In this document: in pieces, positions 36,643 through 44,122 of the stretch
How positions within the stretch are numbered: the first letter of the stretch is position 1
How the letters are laid out: every line of letters begins with the position of its first letter
Assembly: GCA_000565255.1 (NCBI GenBank)
Contig: ASRH01000006.1
Coordinates: 40,653 to 104,652, forward strand
Direction of reading: 5' to 3'
Length of the DNA stretch: 64,000 nucleotides
DNA from: Candidatus Aramenus sulfurataquae
GTDB taxonomy: Archaea > Thermoproteota > Thermoprotei_A > Sulfolobales > Sulfolobaceae
The notes under the pieces: model-generated
The model's database searches: none
What the model was told of the DNA's origin: nothing
What the model saw: only the letters and a program-made list of their open reading frames with translations
Translations under genes and position numbers: made by a program

Positions 36643-37099
36643 ACTAAGCCCTGAGAAGCCCCTCCTAGAGGTGTGCGGTACTCCCATGATCCTCAGGGTT
36701 TACAGCTTCGCTAGGTCGTTAACTGACGAGGTGTACGTGGCGACTATAAAGGGGCACGTAGTCGACGAGAAGCTGGGACGCCTGCTCAAGGTCGTGTACA
36801 CAGACGGCAGAGGTTACGAGGAGGACGTAGTCCAAGCTGTGAGGACTGTTGGGTTTCCCGCGCTAGTGCTCCCCTCAGATACCCCCTTCTTGAGCTGGGA
36901 CGACGTCAAGCCCTTGTTCGAGTGTAAGTCTTCCATCTGCACTCTACTGTCTAGGGGGAGGTTCGTTGGCGTGAGCCTCTGGAGATCTGACAACTTGAGG
37001 GACTACTCCTCCGTGGAGGTGGAAAAGGAGGTAATTAACGTGAACACCCCAGACGACTTGGCAAAAGCAAATATATTGTGCAAGGAAAGGATATTGTAG
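36605..37099 (+). CDS. NTP-transferase, CobY-like (adenosylcobinamide-phosphate guanylyltransferase family)
   Basis: A 164-aa nucleotidyltransferase with AIIMAGGKGTRLSPEKPLLEVCGTPMI, the classic GTP-binding N-terminus, and LVLPSDTPFLSWDD as the metal-binding strand. Length and layout fit archaeal CobY, which activates adenosylcobinamide phosphate with GTP for cobalamin assembly; MobA-type enzymes are the alternative. Start TTG 36605 lies inside the AIR-synthase-like gene, indicating coupling. The next gene begins immediately after the stop. Confidence 0.75.
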   Translation: MKAIIMAGGKGTRLSPEKPLLEVCGTPMILRVYSFARSLTDEVYVATIKGHVVDEKLGRLLKVVYTDGRGYEEDVVQAVRTVGFPALVLPSDTPFLSWDDVKPLFECKSSICTLLSRGRFVGVSLWRSDNLRDYSSVEVEKEVINVNTPDDLAKANILCKERIL

Positions 37100-37825
37100 A
37101 TGAAGAGGATAGTAATATTTTCCCCATACCGTGGTATACTAATGCCCTTATATTTCCTTTTAGGGCTTCTGCTGATGGTAATAGCTATAGGCTACTTTAA
37201 GGACTTGCTTACGCTAGTCGGCGTCAACAGGCAGGTGAGCTACTTCCTCGCTTTTGAGATATCGTTCCTAAGCCTTGCCATGAGCCCAGTAAACATAGTG
37301 GTAAAGGAGGTAAGGAGGGAGTACTTCCAGACATATCAAGAGGTTATATATGTCTTCGGTATTCCCTTTTACGTACCTAGGCTGTCGTGGGACTACGCCG
37401 TGACATTAATAGCAGTAAACGTAGGGGGAGCGCTTATCCCCGTTCTCTTCTCCCTCACTCTACTCTTCCTTCTAGGGTCTAGGATCTACCTAGTGCTGGT
37501 TAACGTAATTGCGATAATCTTGGTCTCCAAGCACTTCTCAAAGGTAATCCCAGGGGTTGGGGTTGTAATGCATCCCTTAATAGCGCCCATATTTTCGACG
37601 CTAATAAGTTACATTCTCCTGTTTAGGGATCCTCTACTTGTCCCTGTCTCGGCCTACATTGGTAGCGTATTTGGCACGCTTATAGGGGCGGACCTTTTAA
37701 ACTTAAGGAAAATTATAGAGGCGAATCCTCAGGTTGTGAGCATAGGTGGTGCAGGGAGCTTTGACGGTATATTTCTTTCCGGGCTCTTCAGCATAATCCT
37801 TGCGGAATTATTGATCTCATTATGA
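37100..37825 (+). CDS. DUF1614-type membrane protein
   Basis: A 241-aa protein with about seven hydrophobic helices and the family-like end IGGAGSFDGIFLSGLFSIILAELL. The AGSFDG loop with its single acidic residue in a membrane context is conserved in DUF1614. Function unknown. Zero spacing to the CobY-like gene suggests one transcript with it. Confidence 0.75.
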   Translation: MKRIVIFSPYRGILMPLYFLLGLLLMVIAIGYFKDLLTLVGVNRQVSYFLAFEISFLSLAMSPVNIVVKEVRREYFQTYQEVIYVFGIPFYVPRLSWDYAVTLIAVNVGGALIPVLFSLTLLFLLGSRIYLVLVNVIAIILVSKHFSKVIPGVGVVMHPLIAPIFSTLISYILLFRDPLLVPVSAYIGSVFGTLIGADLLNLRKIIEANPQVVSIGGAGSFDGIFLSGLFSIILAELLISL

Positions 37826-37840
37826 GCGCTAAATAAGCTT

Positions 37841-38101
37841 ACGACGCTAGATTTTTTTTCTCCACGTCGTGGCCTAGCATATAGTGCTAATCATTTTGCT
37901 TCGCCGCGACTTCCTCTTTGAGAGAACGACATGAACATAGTATTCAGACAGTACGTGGCCGATGGGGAAACCACACAAGCAGGTAGTCCAAGAGATAAGA
38001 GTCAGGTCCCGGCTACCCAGCTATTTCTTCATTCGAAGATTTTGGAGTGCCACCTACAGACCGTAAACTCTAGAGTGCGTACTCTTACAGGCGTCGTCTA
38101 G
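37841..38101 (+). other. Unassigned structured locus or decayed element
   Basis: This stretch has no assigned gene. Its ends can pair (ACGACGCT at 37841-37848 with GGCGTCGT at 38090-38097). Inside are short hairpins: TAGCA/TGCTA at 37874-37888, GGTAG/CTACC around 37982-38017, and TCTTC/GAAGA around 38027-38040. A 56-codon frame (37931-38101, beginning MNIVFRQYVADGETTQAG) matches nothing I know. It could be a structured RNA gene, a small mobile-element remnant with terminal inverted repeats, or a decayed gene. It does not show RNase P or SRP RNA core motifs. Confidence 0.35.
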
Positions 38102-38171
38102 TGATAAAAAGAGTCAGCATCACCGCCCTTTTCCTTATTCCCTCTCCAAAGGAAAAAGACTCTCGTAAACC

Positions 38172-38429
38172 TTACTTAAACCTCCCTACCCTGACCTTGC
38201 TAGTCCTCAACAACGCTATTGCCTCTCCGCCTTCTACAAACTTCGCCATTACCTTTCCTCTGGAGAACCTCCCCTTTAGGTAAGCTATGTCTCCTTGATA
38301 GTAAACGTCGTAGTCAAGTAACTCCCCCAATCTAAACTTCTCCCCTATTTTCTCTAGAATCGAGATCTCGTACTCTTCCCTCTCTGTGTACCTCTTAGGG
38401 GCTTTAAACAAATAGATCTTGGTTACCAT
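38172..38429 (-). CDS. Hypothetical small protein
   Basis: An 85-aa protein of unknown family: a beta strand KIYLFKAP, a charged helix YEISILEKIGEKF, and strand-rich DVYYQGDIAYLKGRF followed by VMAKFVEGGEAIALLR. No cysteines or membrane segments. It is divergent from the stand-alone ThiN gene, whose ATG lies 53 bp away. Confidence 0.55.
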   Translation of the reverse strand: MVTKIYLFKAPKRYTEREEYEISILEKIGEKFRLGELLDYDVYYQGDIAYLKGRFSRGKVMAKFVEGGEAIALLRTSKVRVGRFK

Positions 38430-38481
38430 CAAGGATAGTATTGGGAGTCAAGGCTTAAATTGTTTCCTCGGTAAAAACTTT

Positions 38482-39033
38482 ATGGAAAGTGAAAGGGACT
38501 ACGTCCTCAAGAGGCTAAAGGAGGCTGCAGATATCTTCGTCTCTGAACCTAAGGCTTACCTCCTTGTGCCCGAAATAAGGGTTAACATAGGCTACGCGGT
38601 TTCTAACGCTTCTGGAGTTCAGGACGTTGCCGCCATCCCTGGAAGGATAACCGCAGCTTTCAACAGGGCGTTCTACTGCATGCCTCCTGCCTTTGGGGCC
38701 TCAGACCACGTAGCGAGGGTGATATTGACGGCCATGAAGTACGATCCGCAAGTTAGGAGTGCCATAGACGTTAAGTACTACAAAGAGGTAGTGGAACGGC
38801 TGGACGACGTCTACGTGTTCGACAGGAGACTGGAGCCTCTAGAGTCTAGGACAAAGGAAGGGCATACCATGAATTTGATGGTGGAGCTAGCTCACGAGAA
38901 GATGGGGAGGATTCCAAAGTACATAGTGGACATGGGAGACTACGGAAAGGAACCCACTATCTTCGTGCTTGGAAAGGACCCAGTGGAGGTAGTGAAGACA
39001 TCCCTTAGCTTTGTCAATCTAATCCAAAAATAA
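38482..39033 (+). CDS. Stand-alone ThiN-domain protein
   Basis: A 183-aa protein consisting of a ThiN domain. Seen are LLVPEIRVNIGYAVSNA, AAIPGRITAAFN, ASDHVARVILTAMKYDP, GHTMNLMVELA and KYIVDMGDYGKEPTIFVLG, which align with the C-terminal half of the ThiD-ThiN protein at 17415. ThiN alone can be a thiamine-phosphate synthase or, when linked to a helix-turn-helix, the thiamine regulator ThiR; no helix-turn-helix is present here. ATG 38482 is chosen because the upstream extension overlaps the divergent gene. Confidence 0.8.
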   Translation: MESERDYVLKRLKEAADIFVSEPKAYLLVPEIRVNIGYAVSNASGVQDVAAIPGRITAAFNRAFYCMPPAFGASDHVARVILTAMKYDPQVRSAIDVKYYKEVVERLDDVYVFDRRLEPLESRTKEGHTMNLMVELAHEKMGRIPKYIVDMGDYGKEPTIFVLGKDPVEVVKTSLSFVNLIQK

Positions 39034-39044
39034 GTCAAACGAAC

Positions 39045-39518
39045 TTACGTCATTTCTCTAAGTATGGATTCTATTTCTTCTCTGCACTTGTCGATTATCT
39101 GGGAGGCCTTTTCGTATTTCTCTCCACGGAGTTCGTCCTTATAAGAGTAAAGGAGTAAGCCCACGTCCATGAGCTTAGACACGAGCTTTCTGTATTCGTT
39201 GTGCGTCGCGAAGAACGAGGTTATCTTCTCCTTCATTCTAGAGTACTCCGCTCTACCCTCTTCAGTTATGTAGTAGACCTTTTTGGAGTCCCTCTCGTCT
39301 ACTCCTACTAGCTTCTGGTTTACTAAGTTCTTCAGTACCGGGTAAACCGAACCTGGGCTCGGTTTGTATATCCCACCGAACTTTTTCTCGATGGTCTTTA
39401 TTATCTCATATGTGTGCATAGGCTTCTCGTTGAGGCACTCCAGTATTAAGAACTTTAGCTTCCCTTTCTTTAGCCTCTCTAAGTTCATTTTCACATGATA
39501 AAAATGGTCACTTAACAT
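39045..39518 (-). CDS. PadR-family transcriptional regulator
   Basis: A winged-helix regulator with FLILECLNEKPMHTYEIIKTIEKKFGG, YKPSPGSVYPVLKNL and KVYYITEEGRAEYSRMKEKI, the PadR DNA-binding core, plus a C-terminal dimerisation helix. Two ATGs are possible: 39518 (157 aa) and 39488 (147 aa, starting MNLERLKKGKL). It is divergent from the SQR-like gene across a very AT-rich gap, so it may control that gene or itself. Confidence 0.85.
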   Translation of the reverse strand: MLSDHFYHVKMNLERLKKGKLKFLILECLNEKPMHTYEIIKTIEKKFGGIYKPSPGSVYPVLKNLVNQKLVGVDERDSKKVYYITEEGRAEYSRMKEKITSFFATHNEYRKLVSKLMDVGLLLYSYKDELRGEKYEKASQIIDKCREEIESILREMT

Positions 39519-39675
39519 TAAATGTTTTAGCCTCGTTGACGTTGTCGCCCCTATTTATAGTTAAAATAAACTTTATTTTATTTTTAATATTTTTAAAGAA
39601 AACGGAAAGAGTATGATAGAATTTATGATATAATAGAATTTAGGGATACACTTAAATAATATATTTCACTAACAA
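39519..39675. promoter_or_regulatory. AT-rich divergent promoter region (padR / SQR-like)
   Basis: This 157-bp gap is strongly A/T-rich and holds no gene. TTAAATAAT at 39652-39660 is a TATA candidate for the plus-strand SQR-like gene; 26 bp downstream lies its second ATG (39682). Runs such as TAAAATAAACTTTATTTTATTTTTAAT (near 39561-39589) show partial dyad symmetry and are candidate PadR sites. Confidence 0.5.
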
Positions 39676-40755
39676 ATGTCGATGACCAAGAGGGTCGTTA
39701 TAGTAGGAGGAGGAAACGCAGGCAGCATAATTGCTAACGTGCTCAGCGAGAGGGGAATTGACGTAACTGTGGTGGAAAGGTCGGACGTTCACGTATACCA
39801 GCCCGGGATACCTGATGTTGCGTTTGGAGAGGTTCCCTTAGAGAGGATAGTCAAGCCCATAAGCGAAGTAATAAAAGCAAAAGTGGTCAAGGATAGCGTC
39901 ACAAAGGTGGACGTTGAGAACCACCAAGTTGTCACGGCGAGCGGGAGGAAGATAGACTACGACTACGTAGTTGTGTCTGCAGGGGTTGAGAACGCCAAGC
40001 TAGAGGGGTTCCCTGAGTGGCACTCCCTAGAAGGCGTGACTAAGCTGAGGGATATGATAAATGGCTTTTCCGGAAAGAAGATAGTAGTAGGGTATTATGG
40101 GGTCATAAAGTGCCCCGCAGCGCCCTTTGAGTTCGCCTACCTTCTGAGGAGGAGGTTTCCTAATGCCGATATTACCCTTGTTAACCCGGTGACAAACCCG
40201 CCAGAGATACAGAGGCCCATGGCGGAGATCCTAGGAAAGGTAAGCAAGGAGCTTAGCGTCAAGGTAATTAGGGGGTTCAAGATCAAGGAAATCGACAGGA
40301 GCAATCGCGTGATTTTCTCGGAGGACGGGCAAAAGGTGGAATACGATATGGCTCTCATAGACACTCCTATAAGGGCTGGGAAGGAGTTCGACAACCTAGT
40401 GGATTCCTCTGGTTTCATACCAGTCGACAAAGAGACCTTGAGGTACAAGGACTACGACAACGTGTTCGCGGTGGGGGACATAACCAACATAATGGTCCCA
40501 CCTAAGACTGGGGCATTGGCTCACTTTGAGGCTAAGCTTGTAGCCAACAACATATACGCTGACGTAAACGGCTTTGGAAAGGAGAAGTTCGACGGTTCCG
40601 CCATGTGTGCTGTTTACGGTCCTGGGAATAAGGGAATGTTCATCAAGATGAACTACCAGAAGAGCTTCGCGCTGGGTCCAAGTACCGCGTTTTACTTGGC
40701 CAAGAAAGCCTTCATAGGTCTCTACTGGCTGACGTTAACCGGGAAGCTACTGTAA
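39676..40755 (+). CDS. Sulfide:quinone oxidoreductase-like flavoprotein
   Basis: A 359-aa FAD/NAD-fold protein of the SQR/NDH-2/FCSD superfamily, probably on the inner face of the membrane and passing electrons to quinone. FAD-binding VVIVGGGNAGSIIANVL starts the protein, VVSAGVEN follows, and FAVGDITNIMVPPKTGALAHFEA is the second flavin motif. Only two cysteines remain, in VIKCPAAPFEF (near 153) and SAMCAVYG (near 315), against three in classical SQR. The substrate may therefore be sulfide or another reductant. A leaderless start at ATG 39682 (two residues shorter) is equally possible. Confidence 0.8.
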   Translation: MSMTKRVVIVGGGNAGSIIANVLSERGIDVTVVERSDVHVYQPGIPDVAFGEVPLERIVKPISEVIKAKVVKDSVTKVDVENHQVVTASGRKIDYDYVVVSAGVENAKLEGFPEWHSLEGVTKLRDMINGFSGKKIVVGYYGVIKCPAAPFEFAYLLRRRFPNADITLVNPVTNPPEIQRPMAEILGKVSKELSVKVIRGFKIKEIDRSNRVIFSEDGQKVEYDMALIDTPIRAGKEFDNLVDSSGFIPVDKETLRYKDYDNVFAVGDITNIMVPPKTGALAHFEAKLVANNIYADVNGFGKEKFDGSAMCAVYGPGNKGMFIKMNYQKSFALGPSTAFYLAKKAFIGLYWLTLTGKLL

Positions 40756-40841
40756 TATCTCAAGAAAGCCTTTAGGAGTAAAGAAGAGCGCGCAACCAAA
40801 CCACTTTGGAAAACCCATTCGTGGAAACTTAAGGTCGTGTA
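40756..40841. other. Short gap with no recognised feature
   Basis: These 86 bp between the convergent ends of the SQR-like gene and segB contain no open frame, strong hairpin or RNA box that I can see. Confidence 0.4.
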
Positions 40842-41324
40842 TTACTTTTCCGCTTTTTCTCTGTAGACCTTCTCGGCTATTTTAAACAGCTCTGGGTAGA
40901 GCTGTCTAAGCCCCATCTCTAGGGCCTCCTTTGCGATCCTGCTCATCTTGAACCCGGGCTTTGTGTTGTAAAGGTACTGCAGAACCATGAAAGCAGGGTA
41001 GCTCCACACGCCTATCTTTGGGTCCTTGTCTAGGAACGACGACATCAGCTCCTCTACGCTAGAGGAAGAGCCTTTACTCTCCTCTCTTCCTTCTTCACGA
41101 AGAGCCTTCACTCTACTCTCTTCCGCGTTCCCAGCGTTCTCTACTCTCTTCTCTTCCTTCTGTACGCTCTCCTCTCTTCCCTCTTTCCCCTTCTCTGCGT
41201 ACTCATTCTGTCTACTCTCCTCTCTCTCCTCCTTTTCCGTCATTACCTCTTCCTTCTTCTCTATAGAGCCTGGAGTTGGTGGAGTAGACTTCTTCCTATT
41301 CAGCAGGAAATCTAGTTCGCTCAC
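40842..41324 (-). CDS. segB: SegB-like chromosome-segregation DNA-binding protein
   Basis: A 160-aa partner of SegA. Residues about 15-95 are a low-complexity, glutamate/lysine/arginine/serine-rich and probably disordered arm. The C-terminal 60 residues (KIGVWSYPAFMVLQYLYN, then FKMSRIAKEALEMGLRQLYPELFKI) look like the ribbon-helix-helix DNA-binding domain of SegB. Published SegB is about 109 aa, so this arm is longer than usual. It overlaps segA by 4 bp. The repetitive GAGAGTAGA-type coding DNA of the arm also resembles SegB half-sites. Confidence 0.78.
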   Translation of the reverse strand: MSELDFLLNRKKSTPPTPGSIEKKEEVMTEKEEREESRQNEYAEKGKEGREESVQKEEKRVENAGNAEESRVKALREEGREESKGSSSSVEELMSSFLDKDPKIGVWSYPAFMVLQYLYNTKPGFKMSRIAKEALEMGLRQLYPELFKIAEKVYREKAEK

Positions 41325-41980
41325 TCTAGAATCACCTTTGATAACTCTTCAAAGTACTTAACTAACTTCCTACTCTTTCCCCTTACTTCTTCGTATCTAG
41401 AAGCTGGAACTCCGAGTCTAGACGCATCAATGAAGAGCCTAGACTGGGGTATGGCAATGTTAGTGAACTGTATACTCTTCAGTTCCATCTCTACGCTCTT
41501 CTTAGAGAAATTTGTGTAAGCTATGGCCTTCTTCCCTAGGCTCTGGAGTCTACTGTCTAAGTTCTTCGCAGCCTCCAAAGCCAAGGGCTGTGGAGTAACT
41601 GGGGACACAATCTTGTCCGCAGAGATCATGGCAGACACGGCTAGCGTCCCTAGGTTAGGAGGAGTGTCGATCACCAATACGTCGAAGTTCTTGGAGATCT
41701 CCTTTAGGGAGTTAACGATCTCGTTCACGTCCCCGTTGAGCTCTAACTTCAGGAGGCCTATGTGCGCGGGAAACACTTCTACGTTGAAGATGTTCACGCT
41801 CTTCCCTCCAAGAGGTAGCTCCTTCTTCTCCCTTTTCATCCCAAAGGAGGTAGTAGTGCCTCCCTCTGGGTCTAGATCGATTAGTCCCACGTTTTTAGTC
41901 TTAGACATCACGTAGGCCAAGTTAACTGAAGTAGTGGTTTTGCCAACGCCACCCTTTTGATTAATGACTGTTACTATCAT
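41321..41980 (-). CDS. segA: SegA ParA-type chromosome-segregation ATPase
   Basis: A 219-aa ParA/MinD-family ATPase, near-identical in length to Sulfolobus SegA, which polymerises on DNA with ATP and moves chromosomes with SegB. The deviant Walker A INQKGGVGKTTTSVNLAYV is at residues 7-25, with LIDLDPEGGTTTSF, VLVIDTPPNLG (Walker B region) and SPVTPQPLALEAA following. GTCTAGAC (41981-41988) directly abuts its ATG, so SegB may repress the operon. Confidence 0.92.
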   Translation of the reverse strand: MIVTVINQKGGVGKTTTSVNLAYVMSKTKNVGLIDLDPEGGTTTSFGMKREKKELPLGGKSVNIFNVEVFPAHIGLLKLELNGDVNEIVNSLKEISKNFDVLVIDTPPNLGTLAVSAMISADKIVSPVTPQPLALEAAKNLDSRLQSLGKKAIAYTNFSKKSVEMELKSIQFTNIAIPQSRLFIDASRLGVPASRYEEVRGKSRKLVKYFEELSKVILE

Positions 41981-42140
41981 GTCTAGACTATTCCTACTAG
42001 ATTCCGTTAAAGGGCGAGACCCCGTAATATGGTATATCTCCCCTCTGGATTGATGTGGTCTAGGCTCTAGACTCCGCCTAAGGTTTTGGTGTTATCCCTT
42101 ATAAGGTATTGCCGTGAAAATAGTCTAGAAACTAGAGTGA
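41981..42140. promoter_or_regulatory. Cluster of TCTAGA-type palindromes, probable SegB sites
   Basis: Six CTAG-centred elements occur in 157 bp: GTCTAGAC 41981-41988, CTAG 41997-42000, GTCTAGGC 42058-42065, TCTAGA 42066-42071 (in GCTCTAGACTC), TCTAGA 42124-42129 and CTAGAG 42132-42137. About 0.6 would be expected by chance at even base composition. The arrangement in pairs upstream of segA fits SegB recognition of an imperfect palindrome with a TCTAGA core, as I recall from work on Sulfolobus SegB. More copies lie inside segA and in the gene at 42694. Confidence 0.6.
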
Positions 42141-42188
42141 GGAATCCTAAGCTCCAAAGGTTTTATTCTCCTTCTTCTATTTTTCTTG

Positions 42189-42662
42189 ATGTCAGTTCAA
42201 GAGTACTTCCTGAAGTACAACGGCGACAGCGTGTTTGTCATATTCCTTGGAGGAAACTCCAACAAGTCCTATTTTTACTATCCTAAGGGAGACGCCGTAT
42301 TTATTGTGGGGGACAAAGTGGAGCTCAAAGAAATAGAGAGGATAATAGGGAACTCAATAGCGGGTATGGTACTCTCGGAGCCAAAGGAAAGTTGGGAGAA
42401 GATAAAGAGTAGGGAAGTCAAGTGGTACATATTGGGAAAGGAGATTGTTGCGGATAACGTTTACGTGGTGCTTAAGGACAAGGACCAGTTCAGGCTATTG
42501 GAGAACGCCTCCCCAAACCGGCTGAAGTACTACGTGTTGAGGGATCAAGACCCTTGGGAGTATAAGGACTGGTGCTGCGTATTGATAGGCTCCACGTTAG
42601 ACAGGGAAGTTCCACAGACCTTCAAAAAAATTTACATAGATGAAATCTGGAATAACTCTTAA
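42189..42662 (+). CDS. Hypothetical protein next to segAB
   Basis: A 157-aa protein without a recognised family. It looks like an alternating alpha-beta fold (SVFVIFLGGNSNKSYFYYP, AVFIVGDKVELKEIERIIG, VKWYILGKEIVADNVYVVL) and ends in a W-rich segment with a CC pair near residue 128. ATG 42189 is taken; ATG 42186 immediately before adds one residue. It shares the segA upstream region and may be controlled by the same sites. Confidence 0.55.
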   Translation: MSVQEYFLKYNGDSVFVIFLGGNSNKSYFYYPKGDAVFIVGDKVELKEIERIIGNSIAGMVLSEPKESWEKIKSREVKWYILGKEIVADNVYVVLKDKDQFRLLENASPNRLKYYVLRDQDPWEYKDWCCVLIGSTLDREVPQTFKKIYIDEIWNNS

Positions 42663-42693
42663 ATACTAGCAAATAGAAATTATAGTGAGAGTT

Positions 42694-43620
42694 ATGGACA
42701 TTAGTAAACTCATCCAGGAGAACTACCAAGACGAAGTGTTTGGGCACGAGCTCTACAGGAGTCTAGCCTCTAGAGAGAAGAACTTGAAGGTGAAGGAGAC
42801 TCTAGAGGAGTTAGCTGAAGGTGAAGGAAGGCACGCAGAGTTCTGGAAGAACTTGGCCTCAAAGTTCAACGTTAAGCTAAAGAAGATGAGTACGTGGTTA
42901 AGGCTGAAGCTCCTTCTCTTTCTCTTCCTAAGAAGAGTGATAGGACTTACGCTGACGCTTAAGCTCTCCGAGCTAGGTGAAATTTCAGACTCCGAAAAGT
43001 ACGACGCCTTGAGCAAGATGGACGTGTTCTCGGACACCGAGAAGGAGGAGATAAACAAAATAAAGATGGAGGAACTGTACCACGAGGAACTGTTGGTTCA
43101 AGCGCAAGTCAACGTGGAGAAAATTAGGGACGCCATATACGGTATGAGCGACGGACTAATAGAGGTCCTAGCTGGGGTCTCAGGCCTCTCTGGCGTGTTC
43201 GTTACCCCTCTATTGGTGGGCCTAGGGGGGCTAATAATTGGAATATCCGGGACAATCTCAATGTCAATAGGGGCTTTCCTCTCCTCCAAGTCAGAGGAGG
43301 ACATAAAGAAGAGCGCCTCAAGGAAGGGACAGAGGGTAGAGGAGGAAGGGAGGTCTAAGGAGAGCGTAACCACCACTGCCGTTTCCTACATCTCTGGTGC
43401 AATTATACCAGTGGCCCCCTTCCTTTTAGGCTTCGGTGGAATACTTGGCGTCTTGCTTGCCTACATTTTCACTGGAATAGCTACTTTTGCGGTTGGGAGC
43501 ATAATAGGTCTTTTGAGCGACGTTAGTCCTGCGAGGAAAGGGGCACAGATGACTGGACTTGCTATTGGAGCAGCCATAGTGACTCACTTGATAGGCCTAG
43601 CCTTTCACGGCATAAGCTAA
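42694..43620 (+). CDS. Ferritin-like/VIT1-family membrane iron transporter (MbfA-like)
   Basis: A 308-aa protein with an N-terminal rubrerythrin/ferritin-like four-helix part. HELYRSLASREK, EGEGRHAEFWKNLA and KMEELYHEELLVQ carry the E/H iron-ligand pattern. A C-terminal VIT1/CCC1 part follows with GMSDGLIEVLAGVSGLSGVF and GAIIPVAPFLLGF and about five membrane helices. This arrangement is that of MbfA, which senses iron through the ferritin domain and exports Fe2+/Mn2+. ATG 42694 has a GTGAG site just upstream. Codons for the SR residues use TCT-AGA, creating SegB-like sites at 42769 and a further TCTAGA at 42801. Confidence 0.85.
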   Translation: MDISKLIQENYQDEVFGHELYRSLASREKNLKVKETLEELAEGEGRHAEFWKNLASKFNVKLKKMSTWLRLKLLLFLFLRRVIGLTLTLKLSELGEISDSEKYDALSKMDVFSDTEKEEINKIKMEELYHEELLVQAQVNVEKIRDAIYGMSDGLIEVLAGVSGLSGVFVTPLLVGLGGLIIGISGTISMSIGAFLSSKSEEDIKKSASRKGQRVEEEGRSKESVTTTAVSYISGAIIPVAPFLLGFGGILGVLLAYIFTGIATFAVGSIIGLLSDVSPARKGAQMTGLAIGAAIVTHLIGLAFHGIS

Positions 43621-43651
43621 AGTATTTAGCTTTGGAGACTAAACGTAATCA

Positions 43652-44122
43652 ATGAAAGAGGTCAACATACCTTCTGCATTGTACCATAGGCTGGAGAAGG
43701 AGCTGGAGGGTAAGGGAGTAACAGTGGAGGACTTTTTACTAGACCAGCTCTTGGAGTCCTTTAACGACTATGGACTCTACTCTGAAGTGTCTAGAGAATA
43801 CTTCGAGCTTGGGAAGGAGCTGGAGGCTAGGGGAATGCTGGTAGATGCTGGGGAGGCGTACTGGAGGAGCTTGGCCTACTTGTTGAAGGGGATAGTCAGC
43901 AAGCAGGGCTTCAAGATCGACAGCTACCAAGACTACTTCTCCCTCATAGAGTTCCTCTCCTACAAGCTGGGAGACGGAGAGCTGGTAGTCCACTTCGTGA
44001 ACAGCGAGAGACTACACGGGGAGTTCCACCCAAGGCCCCAGAGCGAAGATGCCTTCAAGGTGAGGAAGGAACACTTGGAGAAGTTGTTGGTCAAGTTGCA
44101 AGCGCTACAGGGGAAACTTTGA
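43652..44122 (+). CDS. PaREP1-family HEPN-domain protein
   Basis: A 156-aa helical protein of the PaREP1/PaREP8 type found in thermophilic crenarchaea. The N-terminal segment (residues 1-30) looks like a short ribbon-helix motif, and the rest is a HEPN-like helical bundle. NSERLHGEFHP near residue 118 fits the R-x5-H version of the HEPN RNase motif, so ribonuclease activity is possible. The end overlaps the convergent unknown gene by 18 bp. No obvious nucleotidyltransferase antitoxin partner lies beside it. Confidence 0.68.
   Translation: MKEVNIPSALYHRLEKELEGKGVTVEDFLLDQLLESFNDYGLYSEVSREYFELGKELEARGMLVDAGEAYWRSLAYLLKGIVSKQGFKIDSYQDYFSLIEFLSYKLGDGELVVHFVNSERLHGEFHPRPQSEDAFKVRKEHLEKLLVKLQALQGKL

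Noticed and set aside
37841..38101. RNase P RNA or SRP RNA
   Set aside because: Pairable ends and length suggested it, but the conserved cores (GAGGAAAGTCC and ACAGAAA for RNase P; CAGGTCCGGAAGG-type loop for SRP) are not found in the right order on either strand.
41090..41270. Short tandem repeat or microsatellite
   Set aside because: The CTCT-rich stretch is explained by the repeated Glu/Arg/Ser codons of the SegB arm, although it may also carry half-sites.
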